Assembly: GCF_051195215.1 (NCBI RefSeq)
Contig: NZ_JBNAZM010000005.1
Location: 62,001 to 126,000, forward strand
DNA: 64,000 bases
Direction: 5' to 3'
Source of the DNA: Arhodomonas sp051195215
GTDB taxonomy: Bacteria; Pseudomonadota; Gammaproteobacteria; Nitrococcales; Nitrococcaceae
Below the pieces are notes generated by a model. That model searched no databases, was not told the origin of the DNA, and saw only the letters and a program-made list of their open reading frames with translations. This document shows positions 1 through 8,079 of the stretch, piece by piece. The first letter of the stretch is position 1; each line of letters opens with the position of its first letter. Both the position numbers and the translations under genes were made by a program.

Positions 1-39
1 ACGTCCGAGCGCACCGAACTCGTTGACCACGAGGATTGA
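1..39 (+). CDS. Possible C-terminal tail of a gene entering from the left edge
   Basis: Frame 1 is open from the first base and ends at TGA (37-39), reading TSERTELVDHED. The short acidic tail has the look of a protein end, but twelve codons cannot prove coding. Nothing else recognisable lies between here and the DUF4124 gene at 297: bases 40-296 contain no RNA gene, repeat or convincing promoter that I can see. Confidence 0.3.
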   Translation, partial: TSERTELVDHED

Positions 40-296
40 GATAATATGCCGCATGATCCCTACCAAGAAAGCGCCCTGGCAACGGTAATCGGCCCGCTGC
101 CTCGGACTCGCGCATGGAAATGCCGGGAAACTCCAAAACCTACTTGGCGGCGCACAAGCCGTCAAGCATGGCACCCTGCGGCGCACAGCGATATCAATCC
201 GGATTTCGACAGCGTTTCCGATTCCGGAAACCGGTGGTTGTGCACGCCCCGTGGGACCGGATAATGGGGCGGCACTGGACCTTCAGGAGGATTTCC

Positions 297-770
297 ATGC
301 TCAGGACGGCCATTTTCCTCGCAGTGCTGGCACTTGCGACCACACCGCTTCAGGCGGCGAAAACGTACAAGTGGACCGACGCCGACGGCAAGGTACACTA
401 CGGTTCCCAGCCCCCCCAGGACGCGGACGCGAGGGAACTGCGCGTCCCGGGCGCCGGCAGCGGCGACGACGCCTCGAGTGCCGGCGACAGTGACCGGACC
501 GCAGCGGACGACGAGCAGCAGGAGAGCGGGAAAGACAAGGACAGCGAGGACGACGAACGCGGCACGCCGGACCCCGAGTGGATGGCCAAGCAATGCGAGA
601 GCGCGCAGAAGAATCTCCGTATCTTCACCGACGCGACCCCGAACCAGCGCTTCCGCCGGCCGGACGGCACTGTCGTGCGCTATACCGAGGAGGAGATCGC
701 AGCCGAACGCGAAGAGGCCCGGAAATTCGTCGACCAGTACTGCAAGGACGGCGACAACACCGGCGGCTGA
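297..770 (+). CDS. Secreted DUF4124 domain protein
   Basis: A 157-residue exported protein. Residues 1-20 form a signal peptide (MLRTAIFLAVLALATTPLQA) and are followed by the short DUF4124 module, recognisable from YKWTDADGKVHYGSQPP at about residues 23-39. An Asp/Glu/Ser-rich linker (about 60-105) leads to a C-terminal part with two cysteines (AKQCES and DQYCKDG) that could form a disulfide. The start at 297 is chosen because a perfect AGGAGG lies at 285-290, six bases upstream, and the signal peptide begins there; longer upstream starts would bury it. DUF4124 proteins are periplasmic and of unknown function. It stands alone, ahead of proS. Confidence 0.8.
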   Translation: MLRTAIFLAVLALATTPLQAAKTYKWTDADGKVHYGSQPPQDADARELRVPGAGSGDDASSAGDSDRTAADDEQQESGKDKDSEDDERGTPDPEWMAKQCESAQKNLRIFTDATPNQRFRRPDGTVVRYTEEEIAAEREEARKFVDQYCKDGDNTGG

Positions 771-890
771 CTCCTCCCCGGACCCGTTGAACGCGGCGCA
801 CGCAAGCGTCCGGCGTGACATTGCCCGCGTCAGGGCCTACGCTCTGACGCCTTGACAGAACCCCAGATTCCGCGGAGGCACGACGCGACC

Positions 891-2594
891 ATGCGAGCCA
901 GCCGATTCCCCCTGTTCACCTCCAAGGAGACGCCGGCCGACGCCGAGATCGTCAGCCACCAGCTGATGCTGCGCGCCGGGCTCATCAACCGGCTGGGCGC
1001 CGGGCTATACACGTGGCAGCCGCTGGGCCTGCGGGTGCTGCGCCGTGTCGAGCGCGTCGTGCGTGAGGAAATGAACGCCATCGGAGGCATGGAGCTGCTG
1101 ATGCCGGCGGTGCAACCCGCCGAGCTGTGGCAGGAGTCCGGGCGCTGGGATCTCTACGGGCCGCTTCTGCTGCGGATCAAGGACCGTCACGAGCGCGACT
1201 TCTGCTTCGGCCCCACCCACGAGGAGGTCATCACCGACTTCCTCCGACGCGAGCTGCGCAGCTACCGCCAGCTGCCGCTGACGTACTACCAGATCCAGAC
1301 CAAGTTCCGCGACGAGACGCGGCCTCGCTTCGGGGTCATGCGCGCGCGCGAGTTCCTGATGAAGGACGCCTACTCCTTCCACATGGATGCCGCCTCTCTC
1401 GGCGAAACCTACCAGGACATGCGCGGTGCCTACACACGCATCTTCGAGCGCCTGGGCCTCGAGTTCCGCGCCGTGAAGGCGGACTCGGGATCCATCGGGG
1501 GTAGCGTCTCCGAGGAATTCCACGTCCTCGCCGACTCCGGCGAGGACGAGATCGCCGCCTGCGACTGCTGCGACTATGCGGCCAACACCGAGCTCGCCGA
1601 GAGCCGGCCGGCGGCACCAGCCGACGAGCCCCCGGCGACCGCCGCCGAGCACGAGACACCGGGCATCTCCACGGTGGCAGAGCAGGCCCGGCTGCTCGGC
1701 ATCGAGTCGCAGCGGGTCGTCAAGAGCGTCGTGGTGATGGCCGACGATCAGCCCGCCGTGCTGTTCGTCGCCGGCGACGACGAGCTCAATCTGGTCAAGG
1801 CCGCGCGCGCCCTGGGCGTCGAAGAGGTACGCCTCGCCGAGCCCGAGGAGGCCCTCGAGGCCACCGGCGTGCCGCGCGGATTCATCGGTCCGGCGGGCCT
1901 GCGCGACGGGCTGCGCACGCTGGTGGATCAGCGCGCGGCAGGAATCCGCAATTTCTCCTCGGGGGCCAACCGGGCCGACTGGCACTGGGTCAATCTCAAC
2001 TGGGACCGTGACGCCGCCCTGCCCGAGACTGCCGATCTGCGCACGGTGCGTGCCGGCGAGCGCTGCCCGCGCTGCGACGGGCGGCTCGGCATCACCCGCG
2101 GCATCGAGGTGGGCCACATCTTCCAGCTCGGCACCAAGTACAGCGAGGCGATGGAGGCGACCGTGCTCGACGAGAGCGGGCGCAACGTCCCCATGCACAT
2201 GGGCTGTTACGGCATCGGGGTCTCGCGTGTGGTCGCCGCGGCCATCGAGCAGAACCACGATGACAGCGGCATCATCTGGCCGGAGCCCATGGCCCCGTTC
2301 CAGGTGACCATCGTCTCCATCAATGCCCACAAGTCCGAGCGCGTCGCGACCGAATCGCAGCGCCTGTACGACGAGCTGCAGGCAGCGGGACTGGAGCCGC
2401 TGTGGGACGACCGCCAGGCGCGCCCCGGCGTGAAATTCGCCGACGTTGAGCTCATCGGCGTCCCCCACCGCATCGTCGTGAGCGATCGCGGCCTCGACGC
2501 CGGCACCGTGGAGTACCGCCACCGCCGTGCCGAGGACAACGAGACACTGCCGCTCGCCGAAGTCGTGGACGAGCTGCGGCAGCGCTGCGGCTGA
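891..2594 (+). CDS. proS: Prolyl-tRNA synthetase
   Basis: Charges tRNA-Pro with proline in the cytoplasm. The 567-residue product has the bacterial-type layout: class II catalytic core with motif 2 (FRDETRPRFGVMRAREF, about 139-155), an inserted YbaK-like editing domain (about 220-395) that hydrolyses Ala-tRNA-Pro, motif 3 (CYGIGVSRVVAA, about 440) and a C-terminal anticodon-binding domain. Length matches the E. coli enzyme (572). The frame is open from a TTG at 852, but the ATG at 891 gives the family-standard N-terminus (MRASRFPLFTSKETPADAE) and follows a GGAGG at 874-878. The lytic transglycosylase gene begins 10 bases after the stop and may be co-transcribed. Confidence 0.97.
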   Translation: MRASRFPLFTSKETPADAEIVSHQLMLRAGLINRLGAGLYTWQPLGLRVLRRVERVVREEMNAIGGMELLMPAVQPAELWQESGRWDLYGPLLLRIKDRHERDFCFGPTHEEVITDFLRRELRSYRQLPLTYYQIQTKFRDETRPRFGVMRAREFLMKDAYSFHMDAASLGETYQDMRGAYTRIFERLGLEFRAVKADSGSIGGSVSEEFHVLADSGEDEIAACDCCDYAANTELAESRPAAPADEPPATAAEHETPGISTVAEQARLLGIESQRVVKSVVVMADDQPAVLFVAGDDELNLVKAARALGVEEVRLAEPEEALEATGVPRGFIGPAGLRDGLRTLVDQRAAGIRNFSSGANRADWHWVNLNWDRDAALPETADLRTVRAGERCPRCDGRLGITRGIEVGHIFQLGTKYSEAMEATVLDESGRNVPMHMGCYGIGVSRVVAAAIEQNHDDSGIIWPEPMAPFQVTIVSINAHKSERVATESQRLYDELQAAGLEPLWDDRQARPGVKFADVELIGVPHRIVVSDRGLDAGTVEYRHRRAEDNETLPLAEVVDELRQRCG

Positions 2595-2604
2595 GACGGG
2601 CCCG

Positions 2605-3198
2605 ATGAGCGCACGGATGCGCGCCACGCTCGGCGGTTTCGTCCTGGCGGTCACCGTTGTCCTGGCCAGCACTCCGGTGGCCACCGCGTCCAGCGGCCAG
2701 GCGCCTGACCCGGCACTGCGCAAGGCGCTGGAACGGGCGCTGGAGAGCTCGGACAGCTTCCGTAACCGCTTCGACGCCGAGGTGTGGCTGATGGACATGT
2801 CCACCCGCCTCGCCGACGACATACCCGACCCGGAGGAGCGCATGAACTTCCTGCGCACGCTCCACTACGAGGCGACGCGCGCGGAGCTGGAGCCGGAGTG
2901 GGTGCTCGCGGTCATCGAGGTGGAGAGCGACTTCCGCCGCTTCGCGATCTCGAGCGCCGGCGCCCGCGGCTACATGCAGATCATGCCGTTCTGGCTGGAA
3001 GAGCTCGATCGCCCGGACGACAACCTCTTCCGCACCGAAACCAACCTGCGTATGGGCTGCACCATCCTGCGCCACTACCTGAATATCGAAAACGGCAACC
3101 TCACGCGCGCGCTGGCACGTTACAACGGCAGCCTGGGCAAGACCTGGTATCCGAACCTGGTGTTCGATGCGCTACGCGAGGAATGGCACGCGCAGTGA
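2605..3198 (+). CDS. Lytic transglycosylase, SLT domain
   Basis: Predicted periplasmic murein lytic transglycosylase of 197 residues that cleaves the MurNAc-GlcNAc bond with formation of an anhydro product. An N-terminal signal sequence (about 1-29) is followed by the SLT fold: EPEWVLAVIEVESDFRRF holds the likely catalytic Glu107, then SSAGARGYMQIMP (about 117-128) and the C-terminal ALARYNGSLGKTWYP motif of the family. The start at 2605 gives a clean signal peptide; the frame itself opens inside proS. Its stop is one base away from the stop of the convergent trmH gene, so the two share no room for a terminator. Confidence 0.9.
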   Translation: MSARMRATLGGFVLAVTVVLASTPVATASSGQAPDPALRKALERALESSDSFRNRFDAEVWLMDMSTRLADDIPDPEERMNFLRTLHYEATRAELEPEWVLAVIEVESDFRRFAISSAGARGYMQIMPFWLEELDRPDDNLFRTETNLRMGCTILRHYLNIENGNLTRALARYNGSLGKTWYPNLVFDALREEWHAQ

Positions 3199-3199
3199 T

Positions 3200-3862
3200 T
3201 TACTGCGGCAGACCGCCGCTCACGTGCCCTTCTTCGTCCAGCTGCGGATACGCCAGCCCCCGCTCCCGGCAGTACCGCGCGATGCGCGGCTGCATCCACT
3301 CGAAGAGCTTGCGCCGATAAGTCGCGGCATCCAGGCGGGGGCGGTCGTAGGCACCGGCGGCGGCGCGCTGACGCTGCGCCTCGAACAGCAACACGGCACC
3401 GGCCACGGACACGTTCAGCGACGCACCCAGCCCTGCCATGGGGATCACGACGTGCTCATCGGCGAGCTCCGCGCCCTGCGCGCTCACGCCGTGGAGCTCC
3501 GCGCCCAGGAGAACGGCGCAGGGGCGAGTGTAATCGACGCTGCGGAAATCGACGGCGCGCTCGGAGAGGTGGGCGGCATAGACCTTGAGATCCCGGGCCT
3601 GCAGCGCGGACACCGCCTCGTCGACGGCCTCGTGGGTGTGCACGTCCACCCACTGACCGATGCCCGCGGAGCTGTGGCGATGCAGGTCGAAGCCCTTCCC
3701 CGCAGCGGTCACCGCATGCGCCTCCGCCACACCCACAGCATCGCAGGTACGCAGGATCGCCGAGAGGTTGTGGGGCTTGTGGACCTGATCGAGCAGCACC
3801 TGAAGGTCCGGCTGGCGGCGGTCCAGGGTGGCGCGCATACGCGCGAGGCGCTCGGCTGACAT
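3200..3862 (-). CDS. trmH: tRNA (guanosine(18)-2'-O)-methyltransferase
   Basis: SPOUT-class methyltransferase that 2'-O-methylates G18 in the tRNA D loop using S-adenosylmethionine. The 220-residue protein shows the TrmH motifs in order: QVHKPHNLSAILRTCDAVGV (about 26-45), CAVLLGAELHGVS and the knot-forming IPMAGLGASLNVSVAGAVLL, plus the C-terminal TrmH extension (about 175-220). E. coli TrmH is 229 residues. The start MSAERLARMRATLDRRQP aligns with family N-termini; the reading frame stays open far upstream only because of GC bias. Its upstream region is occupied by a palindromic repeat element (3892-4161), which must lie in or beyond its promoter. Confidence 0.93.
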   Translation of the reverse strand: MSAERLARMRATLDRRQPDLQVLLDQVHKPHNLSAILRTCDAVGVAEAHAVTAAGKGFDLHRHSSAGIGQWVDVHTHEAVDEAVSALQARDLKVYAAHLSERAVDFRSVDYTRPCAVLLGAELHGVSAQGAELADEHVVIPMAGLGASLNVSVAGAVLLFEAQRQRAAAGAYDRPRLDAATYRRKLFEWMQPRIARYCRERGLAYPQLDEEGHVSGGLPQ

Positions 3863-3891
3863 AGTGTCTCCGCAAATGCCATGGGGTGCGT

Positions 3892-4161
3892 TACTAACCT
3901 TTGCGAAAGTATTGCCAGGTCTCAGTGGCCGTGTGCGCCGCTGTGGCAAAGCGCGAGGAGTGTGGTGTAGGAAGGTCACCATGAGCGACGAGCAACGCAG
4001 TCCACAGCGGCGCACACGGCCACCCGCAGGGCGCCACTGCGCGGCGCCTCGGCGGCGTTGCGCTCGCTTGACGTGAGCCTCGCCACGCCGGCGCTCCCGC
4101 GCCTTGCCGAGACACCGCGCAGTGACGCTGAAACCTGGCAATACTTTCGCAAAGGTTAGTA
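3892..4161. mobile_element. MITE-like palindromic element, copy 1
   Basis: A 270-bp non-coding element between the divergent trmH and the SDR gene. It is bounded by perfect 28-bp terminal inverted repeats (3892-3919 beginning TACTAACCTTTGCGAAAG; 4134-4161). Inside are two hairpins: stem A is a perfect 22-bp inverted repeat (3925-3946 with 4002-4023) with a 55-base loop; stem B (4031-4053 with 4106-4128) is 23 bp with three mismatches and a 52-base loop. Copy 2 at 28617-28883 has the same plan in the opposite orientation. There is no transposase gene, so any movement would need help in trans. No target-site duplication is evident at this copy. The family is not one I can name. Confidence 0.75.
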
Positions 4162-4234
4162 TTGTACGGGGCTCCGTATCCCCCTCAACAGGCAGCGGGG
4201 AAAACGGAGAACGACAACGCTCAACGGAACGACT

Positions 4235-5104
4235 ATGCCGCCACGCTACCGGGACATCCTCATCGCCGGCTGCGGCCGAATCGGCCAACGTCTGGGCCTC
4301 GCCCTCGCCACCACCGGTGCTCGCGTCTGGGGCCTGCGTCGCAGCGATGCCCCACTGCCCGCGCCGATCATCCCCGTGCGCGCCGACCTCACCGACCCCG
4401 AGACACTTACCGCGGCGCTGGACGGCTGCCGGCCACAGGCGGTGTTCTACATCACCACCCCCGCGGAATACACGGAAGCCGGTTATCGCGCTGCGTTCGT
4501 CACCGGGCAACGCAACCTCATCGAAGCCCTGCAGGCGCATGACGTACATCCGGCCTGGCAGTGCTTCGTCTCCAGCCTGAGCGTCTACGCCCAAAGCGAC
4601 GGGGAATGGGTGGACGAATCGAGCCCCACGGAACCGGCGAATTTCTCGGGGCGGCGACTGCTGGACGGAGAAGCGATCACGGCGGGGGCACCATGGCCGG
4701 CCACGGTGGTGCGTTTCGCGGGCATATACGGGGGCGGGGGCGGGCGCGGCCGGCTCATCCGCCGGGTGCGCGACGGTAGCGGCTGCGTGGAATCGCCACC
4801 GCGGTGGACCAACCGCATTCACGAAGACGACTGCGTCGGCTTTCTCGCCCACCTGGCGAGCCTGCCTGAGCCCGAGCGCCTCTACCTCGGTGTCGACGAC
4901 GAACCAGCGCTGCAGTGCACGGTCATGGACTGGCTGGCCGAACGCCTGGGGTGCCCACGGCCGCCCCGCGTCGCCGGCGAGACGCAACCCCCGCGTGGCG
5001 GCAATCGTCGCGCCCGCAACGAACGCCTGCACGCGAGTGGTTACCGGCCCCTTTACCCCACTTTTCGCGAGGGCTACGCGGCCGTGCTCGCGGGCAGCGA
5101 CTGA
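4235..5104 (+). CDS. NAD(P)-dependent epimerase/dehydratase-like SDR (YeeZ type)
   Basis: A 289-residue atypical or extended short-chain dehydrogenase. The N-terminal Rossmann fingerprint ILIAGCGRIGQRLGLAL (about 8-24) uses GxGxxG, followed by strand/helix pairs (PVRADLTD, VFYITTP) and a C-terminal substrate part with VVRFAGIYGGGGGRGRL and NRIHEDDCVGFL. The usual YxxxK appears only loosely (SVYAQ region), as in YeeZ-like members, so the reaction is unknown. The start ATG at 4235 lacks a strong ribosome site, though AGAACGACAACG precedes it. It sits immediately downstream of repeat element copy 1 and converges on the chelatase gene. Confidence 0.75.
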   Translation: MPPRYRDILIAGCGRIGQRLGLALATTGARVWGLRRSDAPLPAPIIPVRADLTDPETLTAALDGCRPQAVFYITTPAEYTEAGYRAAFVTGQRNLIEALQAHDVHPAWQCFVSSLSVYAQSDGEWVDESSPTEPANFSGRRLLDGEAITAGAPWPATVVRFAGIYGGGGGRGRLIRRVRDGSGCVESPPRWTNRIHEDDCVGFLAHLASLPEPERLYLGVDDEPALQCTVMDWLAERLGCPRPPRVAGETQPPRGGNRRARNERLHASGYRPLYPTFREGYAAVLAGSD

Positions 5105-5134
5105 CGCTGCGACGAAGGCGACGAAGACGCCCGG

Positions 5135-5494
5135 CTAAGGCACGAGCTCGGCGATGAGCTGAGCGAGCCGGTGCTGGGCGCCCAGATAGCGCTCCAGCCG
5201 TATCGTTACACCGGGATGGCGCTCGCGAGCGGCCTCGATGATCCCCGGGACGTCACGGATTACGTGATGGCCGGCCGCCAGGAAGTAAGGGAAACAGACG
5301 ATCTCAGTGGCACCGACGCCCACCTCGCGATCGATCGCCGTGGCGATGTCCGGCTCGGCGAGCTCCAGAAACGCGCAGCCGACCCGATCGTAGCGGCCGT
5401 CCATTTGTGCGGCGACGGCCGTCGCCAGCCCCCGGACCTCGTCATTGGACGCGTCCCGGCGGCTACCGTGAGCGATCAGCAGCAGGCTGCGCAT
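5135..5494 (-). CDS. Sirohydrochlorin chelatase-like protein (CbiX short form)
   Basis: A 119-residue single-domain chelatase of the CbiX/SirB family, which inserts Co or Fe into sirohydrochlorin; single-domain forms work as homodimers. LLLIAHGSRR (about 4-13) carries the N-terminal metal-binding His, and FPYFLAAGHHVIRDVP carries the second His pair. Another ATG six bases upstream (5500) is possible; MRSLLLIAHGS fits the family better. It follows the cytochrome c gene at 5507 with a few bases between, so all three minus-strand genes here are likely one transcript, suggesting a tetrapyrrole (siroheme or heme) connection. No other cobalamin genes are nearby. Confidence 0.82.
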   Translation of the reverse strand: MRSLLLIAHGSRRDASNDEVRGLATAVAAQMDGRYDRVGCAFLELAEPDIATAIDREVGVGATEIVCFPYFLAAGHHVIRDVPGIIEAARERHPGVTIRLERYLGAQHRLAQLIAELVP

Positions 5495-5506
5495 GGCCAC
5501 ACGCCC

Positions 5507-5839
5507 TCAGTTGCGAGAGATGCTCTCCAGCCCGCTGTCGAGCGTGGAGAAGTACGTGGCGAGATCCGCCATGTCCTGCTGCGAAAGCCCCGCCGCCTGA
5601 CCGCTCATGACGGCGTTCTGTCGATCGCCGTTCTTGTACGCCCGCAACGCCTGGTAGAGATAGTCGGCGTGCTGGCCGGCGATCTTCGGGAACGTGGGAT
5701 TGTTGACCTCCGGGCCGTGGCAAGCCATGCATGCCTGGGCCTTGTCCTTGCCCGCGGCGGCGTCGCCGGGTTTCAGAGCCGCGGCATGGCCGGCGAACAT
5801 CACGCTGGCGGCGGCAAGGCTCATGAGGGTGCGCTTCAT
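5507..5839 (-). CDS. Small class I cytochrome c (c553/c4-like)
   Basis: A 110-residue periplasmic monoheme cytochrome. Signal peptide residues 1-21 (MKRTLMSLAAASVMFAGHAAA) precede the heme-attachment site CMACH (about 37-41); KIAGQHADYLYQAL and the C-terminal helix MADLATYFSTL supply the usual fold. The distal Met ligand is probably in NAVMSGQA. It forms a tandem with a paralogous cytochrome upstream (5852-6175), separated by 12 bases: both share GQHAxYLxxALxAYKNG, so the pair looks like a duplication or a split diheme c4. Their electron partner is not encoded here. Confidence 0.88.
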   Translation of the reverse strand: MKRTLMSLAAASVMFAGHAAALKPGDAAAGKDKAQACMACHGPEVNNPTFPKIAGQHADYLYQALRAYKNGDRQNAVMSGQAAGLSQQDMADLATYFSTLDSGLESISRN

Positions 5840-5851
5840 ACCTTCCTCCGT

Positions 5852-6175
5852 TTACTCGTCGCCGCCGGCCTGCTCGAAGTAGGCCGCGATGTCCTGCATG
5901 TCCCGCTCGCTGAGCGTGGCGGCCTGCGCGCGCATGGTCTCGTGGGAGCGCTGGCCGTTCTTGTAGGCTTTCAGCGCCGAAACCAGGTACTGGGCGTGCT
6001 GCCCCCCGAGCTTGGGCACATGGTAGTTGGGATAGGCATTCCGGTAGCCCTCGACCCCATGGCAACCCAGGCAGGTCGCCGCCTTGCGCTCACCGGCGGC
6101 GGGATCGCCGGCCGCATGGGCGGTACCGGCGAGCGCCAGCACCAGGCCGGCGACGGGTAGAAGCTTTGCTCTCAT
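5852..6175 (-). CDS. Small class I cytochrome c, tandem paralogue
   Basis: A 107-residue exported monoheme cytochrome c with signal peptide (MRAKLLPVAGLVLALAGTAHA), heme site CLGCH (about 36-40), KLGGQHAQYLVSALKAYKNG and the helix MQDIAAYFEQAGG. The start at 6175 is fixed by AGGGG four bases upstream and by the signal peptide; an in-frame extension to 6361 would be spurious. The axial Met is likely in HETMRAQA. First gene of the cytochrome/cytochrome/chelatase run; the upstream 250 bases up to the acylphosphatase gene contain no obvious repeat. Confidence 0.88.
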   Translation of the reverse strand: MRAKLLPVAGLVLALAGTAHAAGDPAAGERKAATCLGCHGVEGYRNAYPNYHVPKLGGQHAQYLVSALKAYKNGQRSHETMRAQAATLSERDMQDIAAYFEQAGGDE

Positions 6176-6424
6176 CGGTCCCCTCTTGCAAAGTCGAAAA
6201 CGCAAACCGTTATGCGGCAACCCCGGCAGGCAGTCGCGCGCCGGGCTCCGGACGCGCAATTGGCGCAATATGGTTCCACGTCTCCCCGCGCGGGTAAAGG
6301 TAAGGCCGAGCAATTGTCGTGGCCGCACGGGCTCATTCCGGCGCTCCGTGGGCGTGCGCACCGGTTACAGCGCCGTCACCGCGCCGGCCGCTGCGAGCGC
6401 CATGGCAGCCGGTTCCGCCGGCGT

Positions 6425-6694
6425 TTAGCGGATGTGGAACCCGGCCGGCGCGTCGTCGGGCGCGGAAACTTCCTCCAATGCGTCCACCCGTGCATGTGGC
6501 GGACCTTCACGCAGCCACGCCTCGAACTGTCCCAGGGCCTCCTCCGCGCCGCAGGCTGCCACCTCCACACGGCCGTCGGCCAGATTCGCGGCATAGCCGC
6601 TCACGCCCAAACGTTGCGCGGCCTCCCGGGCGCTCGCACGAAAGAACACGCCCTGGACCCGTCCACGGACACGCCAGGCACGACATGTCATCAT
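6425..6694 (-). CDS. acyP: Acylphosphatase
   Basis: An 89-residue enzyme that hydrolyses acyl phosphates such as acetyl phosphate and carbamoyl phosphate. The signature VRGRVQGVFFRASAREAA (about 9-26) supplies the phosphate-binding loop and catalytic Arg; GYAANLADGRVEV supplies the catalytic Asn. Family length is about 90, so it is complete. A second ATG one codon in (6691) is equally possible. It is followed 42 bases later by the DUF4398 lipoprotein gene's end on the same strand; that gene lies upstream in transcription order, starting at 7042. Confidence 0.93.
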   Translation of the reverse strand: MMTCRAWRVRGRVQGVFFRASAREAAQRLGVSGYAANLADGRVEVAACGAEEALGQFEAWLREGPPHARVDALEEVSAPDDAPAGFHIR

Positions 6695-6736
6695 CGGCCT
6701 CCTGGTAGCTCGTTTCGGTGAATGCGCGGCGACGTG

Positions 6737-7042
6737 TCAGCGCGACCCCACGCCGGGACGCGCGGCACGGGCGTACTCACGCGCCCGGCGCGCCGCCTCG
6801 CGAGCCGCCGCATAATCGCCTTCACGCAGATGATCGCGGGCGCGCTCAAGCCAGTTGCGGGCACGGGCCAGCGTCGATCCGGCGGCGGACCGCGCGCCCG
6901 CGCGTTCCGCTGCCGCAACCGCCTGCCGGGCGTCGCTCATCTCCTGCACGGGGGGGCTGTCGGTAGCGCTGCCATTACCGGTGGCGCAGGCCGCGAGCCC
7001 CAGGCACAGCCCCACCAACACCGCTGCAGAGACTTTTCGCAC
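6737..7042 (-). CDS. DUF4398 lipoprotein
   Basis: A 101-residue predicted outer-membrane or periplasmic lipoprotein. The N-terminus VRKVSAAVLVGLCLGLAAC ends in a lipobox (LAAC, lipidated Cys about residue 19). The mature part is an Ala/Arg/Glu-rich helix pair (SDARQAVAAAERAGARS... ARNWLERARDHLREGDYAAA) typical of DUF4398, a TPR-like helical domain of unknown role. GTG at 7042 is chosen because AGGAAGG lies just upstream and because the signal sequence starts there. The arsC-like gene is transcribed divergently from 7127. Confidence 0.8.
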   Translation of the reverse strand: MRKVSAAVLVGLCLGLAACATGNGSATDSPPVQEMSDARQAVAAAERAGARSAAGSTLARARNWLERARDHLREGDYAAAREAARRAREYARAARPGVGSR

Positions 7043-7126
7043 CGTTGCCTTCCTGCCCGTCCGCCGCCAAGATGCACGCCATTGTAGCGGAGCTTCCACT
7101 GGATGAAAGCAACGAGGACGTGGGCA

Positions 7127-7471
7127 ATGACGGTACGCATCTATCACAACCCGCGCTGCTCGAAGTCCCGGCAGACCCTCGCGCTGCTGCGCGAGCACGG
7201 CGTCGAGCCCGACATCGTCGAGTACCTCAAGACGCCGCCGTCGGCGACCGAGATCGAGCGCCTGCTCACTTTGCTCGAGCTCGAGCCGCGCGAGCTCATG
7301 CGGCGCAAGGAGCAGGAGTACCGAGATCTCGGCCTCGCCGAAATCAGCGACCGCGGCCGACTCATACAGGCCATGACGGAGCACCCGCGCCTCATGGAGC
7401 GCCCGATCGTCGTCAACGGCGAACGGGCCACGCTCGGCCGTCCACCCGAGCAGGTTCTGGAGATCCTGTGA
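7127..7471 (+). CDS. arsC: Arsenate reductase-family protein (glutaredoxin-coupled ArsC/YfgD type)
   Basis: A 114-residue thioredoxin-fold protein. IYHNPRCSKSRQTLALL (about 4-20) has the catalytic Cys of the ArsC family; RPIVVNGERATLGRPPEQVLEIL near the C-terminus contains conserved Arg residues that bind oxyanion. The length matches the short YfgD-type arsenate reductases rather than plasmid ArsC (141), so arsenate reduction is likely but not certain. The ATG at 7127 gives the family start MTVRIYHNP; an ATG at 7103 is less likely. The stop overlaps the wrbA start region: no arsR or arsB is present, so it is not part of a classical ars operon. Confidence 0.85.
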   Translation: MTVRIYHNPRCSKSRQTLALLREHGVEPDIVEYLKTPPSATEIERLLTLLELEPRELMRRKEQEYRDLGLAEISDRGRLIQAMTEHPRLMERPIVVNGERATLGRPPEQVLEIL

Positions 7472-7473
7472 CC

Positions 7474-8079
7474 ATGGCCGAGATCCTTGTGCTCTACTAC
7501 AGCCGCTTCGGGGCGACGGCGACGATGGCCGAGCAGATCGCCCACGGCGTCGAGTCCGTGGAGGGTGCCTCGGCGCGGCTGCGCACCGTGCCCCCCGTGT
7601 CGACGGTGTGCGAAGCGACCGCCGACGACATTCCCGCAACGGGCCCGCCCTACGCGGAGACCGCGGACCTCGCCGAATGCGACGGGCTCGCGCTGGGAAG
7701 CCCCACCCGCTTCGGCAACATGGCCGCGCCACTGAAGTACTTTCTCGACAGCACATCGGACCTGTGGTTGTCGGGCACTCTGGCCGGCCGCCCGGCGGCG
7801 GTCTTCACCTCCACGGCCTCGCCCCATGGCGGCCAGGAGACGACCTTGCTCACGATGATGGTGCCGCTGCTCCACCACGGCATGTACCTGGTGGGACTGC
7901 CCTATACCGAGAGCGCGCTGCGCGAGACCAGCGGCGGCGGCACGCCGTACGGCGCGAGCCATTACGCCGGCAACCACAGTGACCGGCCGGTGGACGAGCA
8001 CGAGCGCCGCCTGTGCCGAGTGCTGGGCGCTCGCCTCGCCGACGCTGCCGTAACCCTGGCGCGGGGACGCACCGCGTGA
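7474..8079 (+). CDS. wrbA: NAD(P)H:quinone oxidoreductase, WrbA type
   Basis: A 201-residue flavodoxin-fold FMN protein that reduces quinones by two electrons, avoiding semiquinone radicals. The phosphate loop YYSRFGATATMAEQIA (about 8-23) and SPTRFGNMAAPLKYFLD (about 75-91) bind FMN; HGGQETTLLTMM and the long loop GGGTPYGASHYAG are WrbA hallmarks. E. coli WrbA is 198 residues. It starts two bases after the arsC-like stop and its own stop overlaps the GTG of the DUF2069 gene, so the three genes are translationally coupled. Confidence 0.93.
   Translation: MAEILVLYYSRFGATATMAEQIAHGVESVEGASARLRTVPPVSTVCEATADDIPATGPPYAETADLAECDGLALGSPTRFGNMAAPLKYFLDSTSDLWLSGTLAGRPAAVFTSTASPHGGQETTLLTMMVPLLHHGMYLVGLPYTESALRETSGGGTPYGASHYAGNHSDRPVDEHERRLCRVLGARLADAAVTLARGRTA

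Noticed and set aside
1005..2858. Open frame of 617 codons antisense to proS and the transglycosylase
   Set aside because: Arises from high GC third positions; no recognisable domain or start signal, and it lies opposite two certain genes.
3828..4076. Small ORF inside palindromic element copy 1
   Set aside because: Not preserved in copy 2 and made mostly of hairpin arms; element length and stems are better explained as structure.
3892..4161. Element as an integron attC site or a riboswitch/ncRNA gene
   Set aside because: The terminal TACTAAC/GTTAGTA fails the RYYYAAC/GTTRRRY pattern of attC, and the same element occurs at an unrelated locus with transposon-like ends.
7127..7471. Arsenic resistance operon
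   Set aside because: Only an ArsC-like reductase of the short YfgD type is present; no arsR, arsB or acr3 in the neighbourhood.
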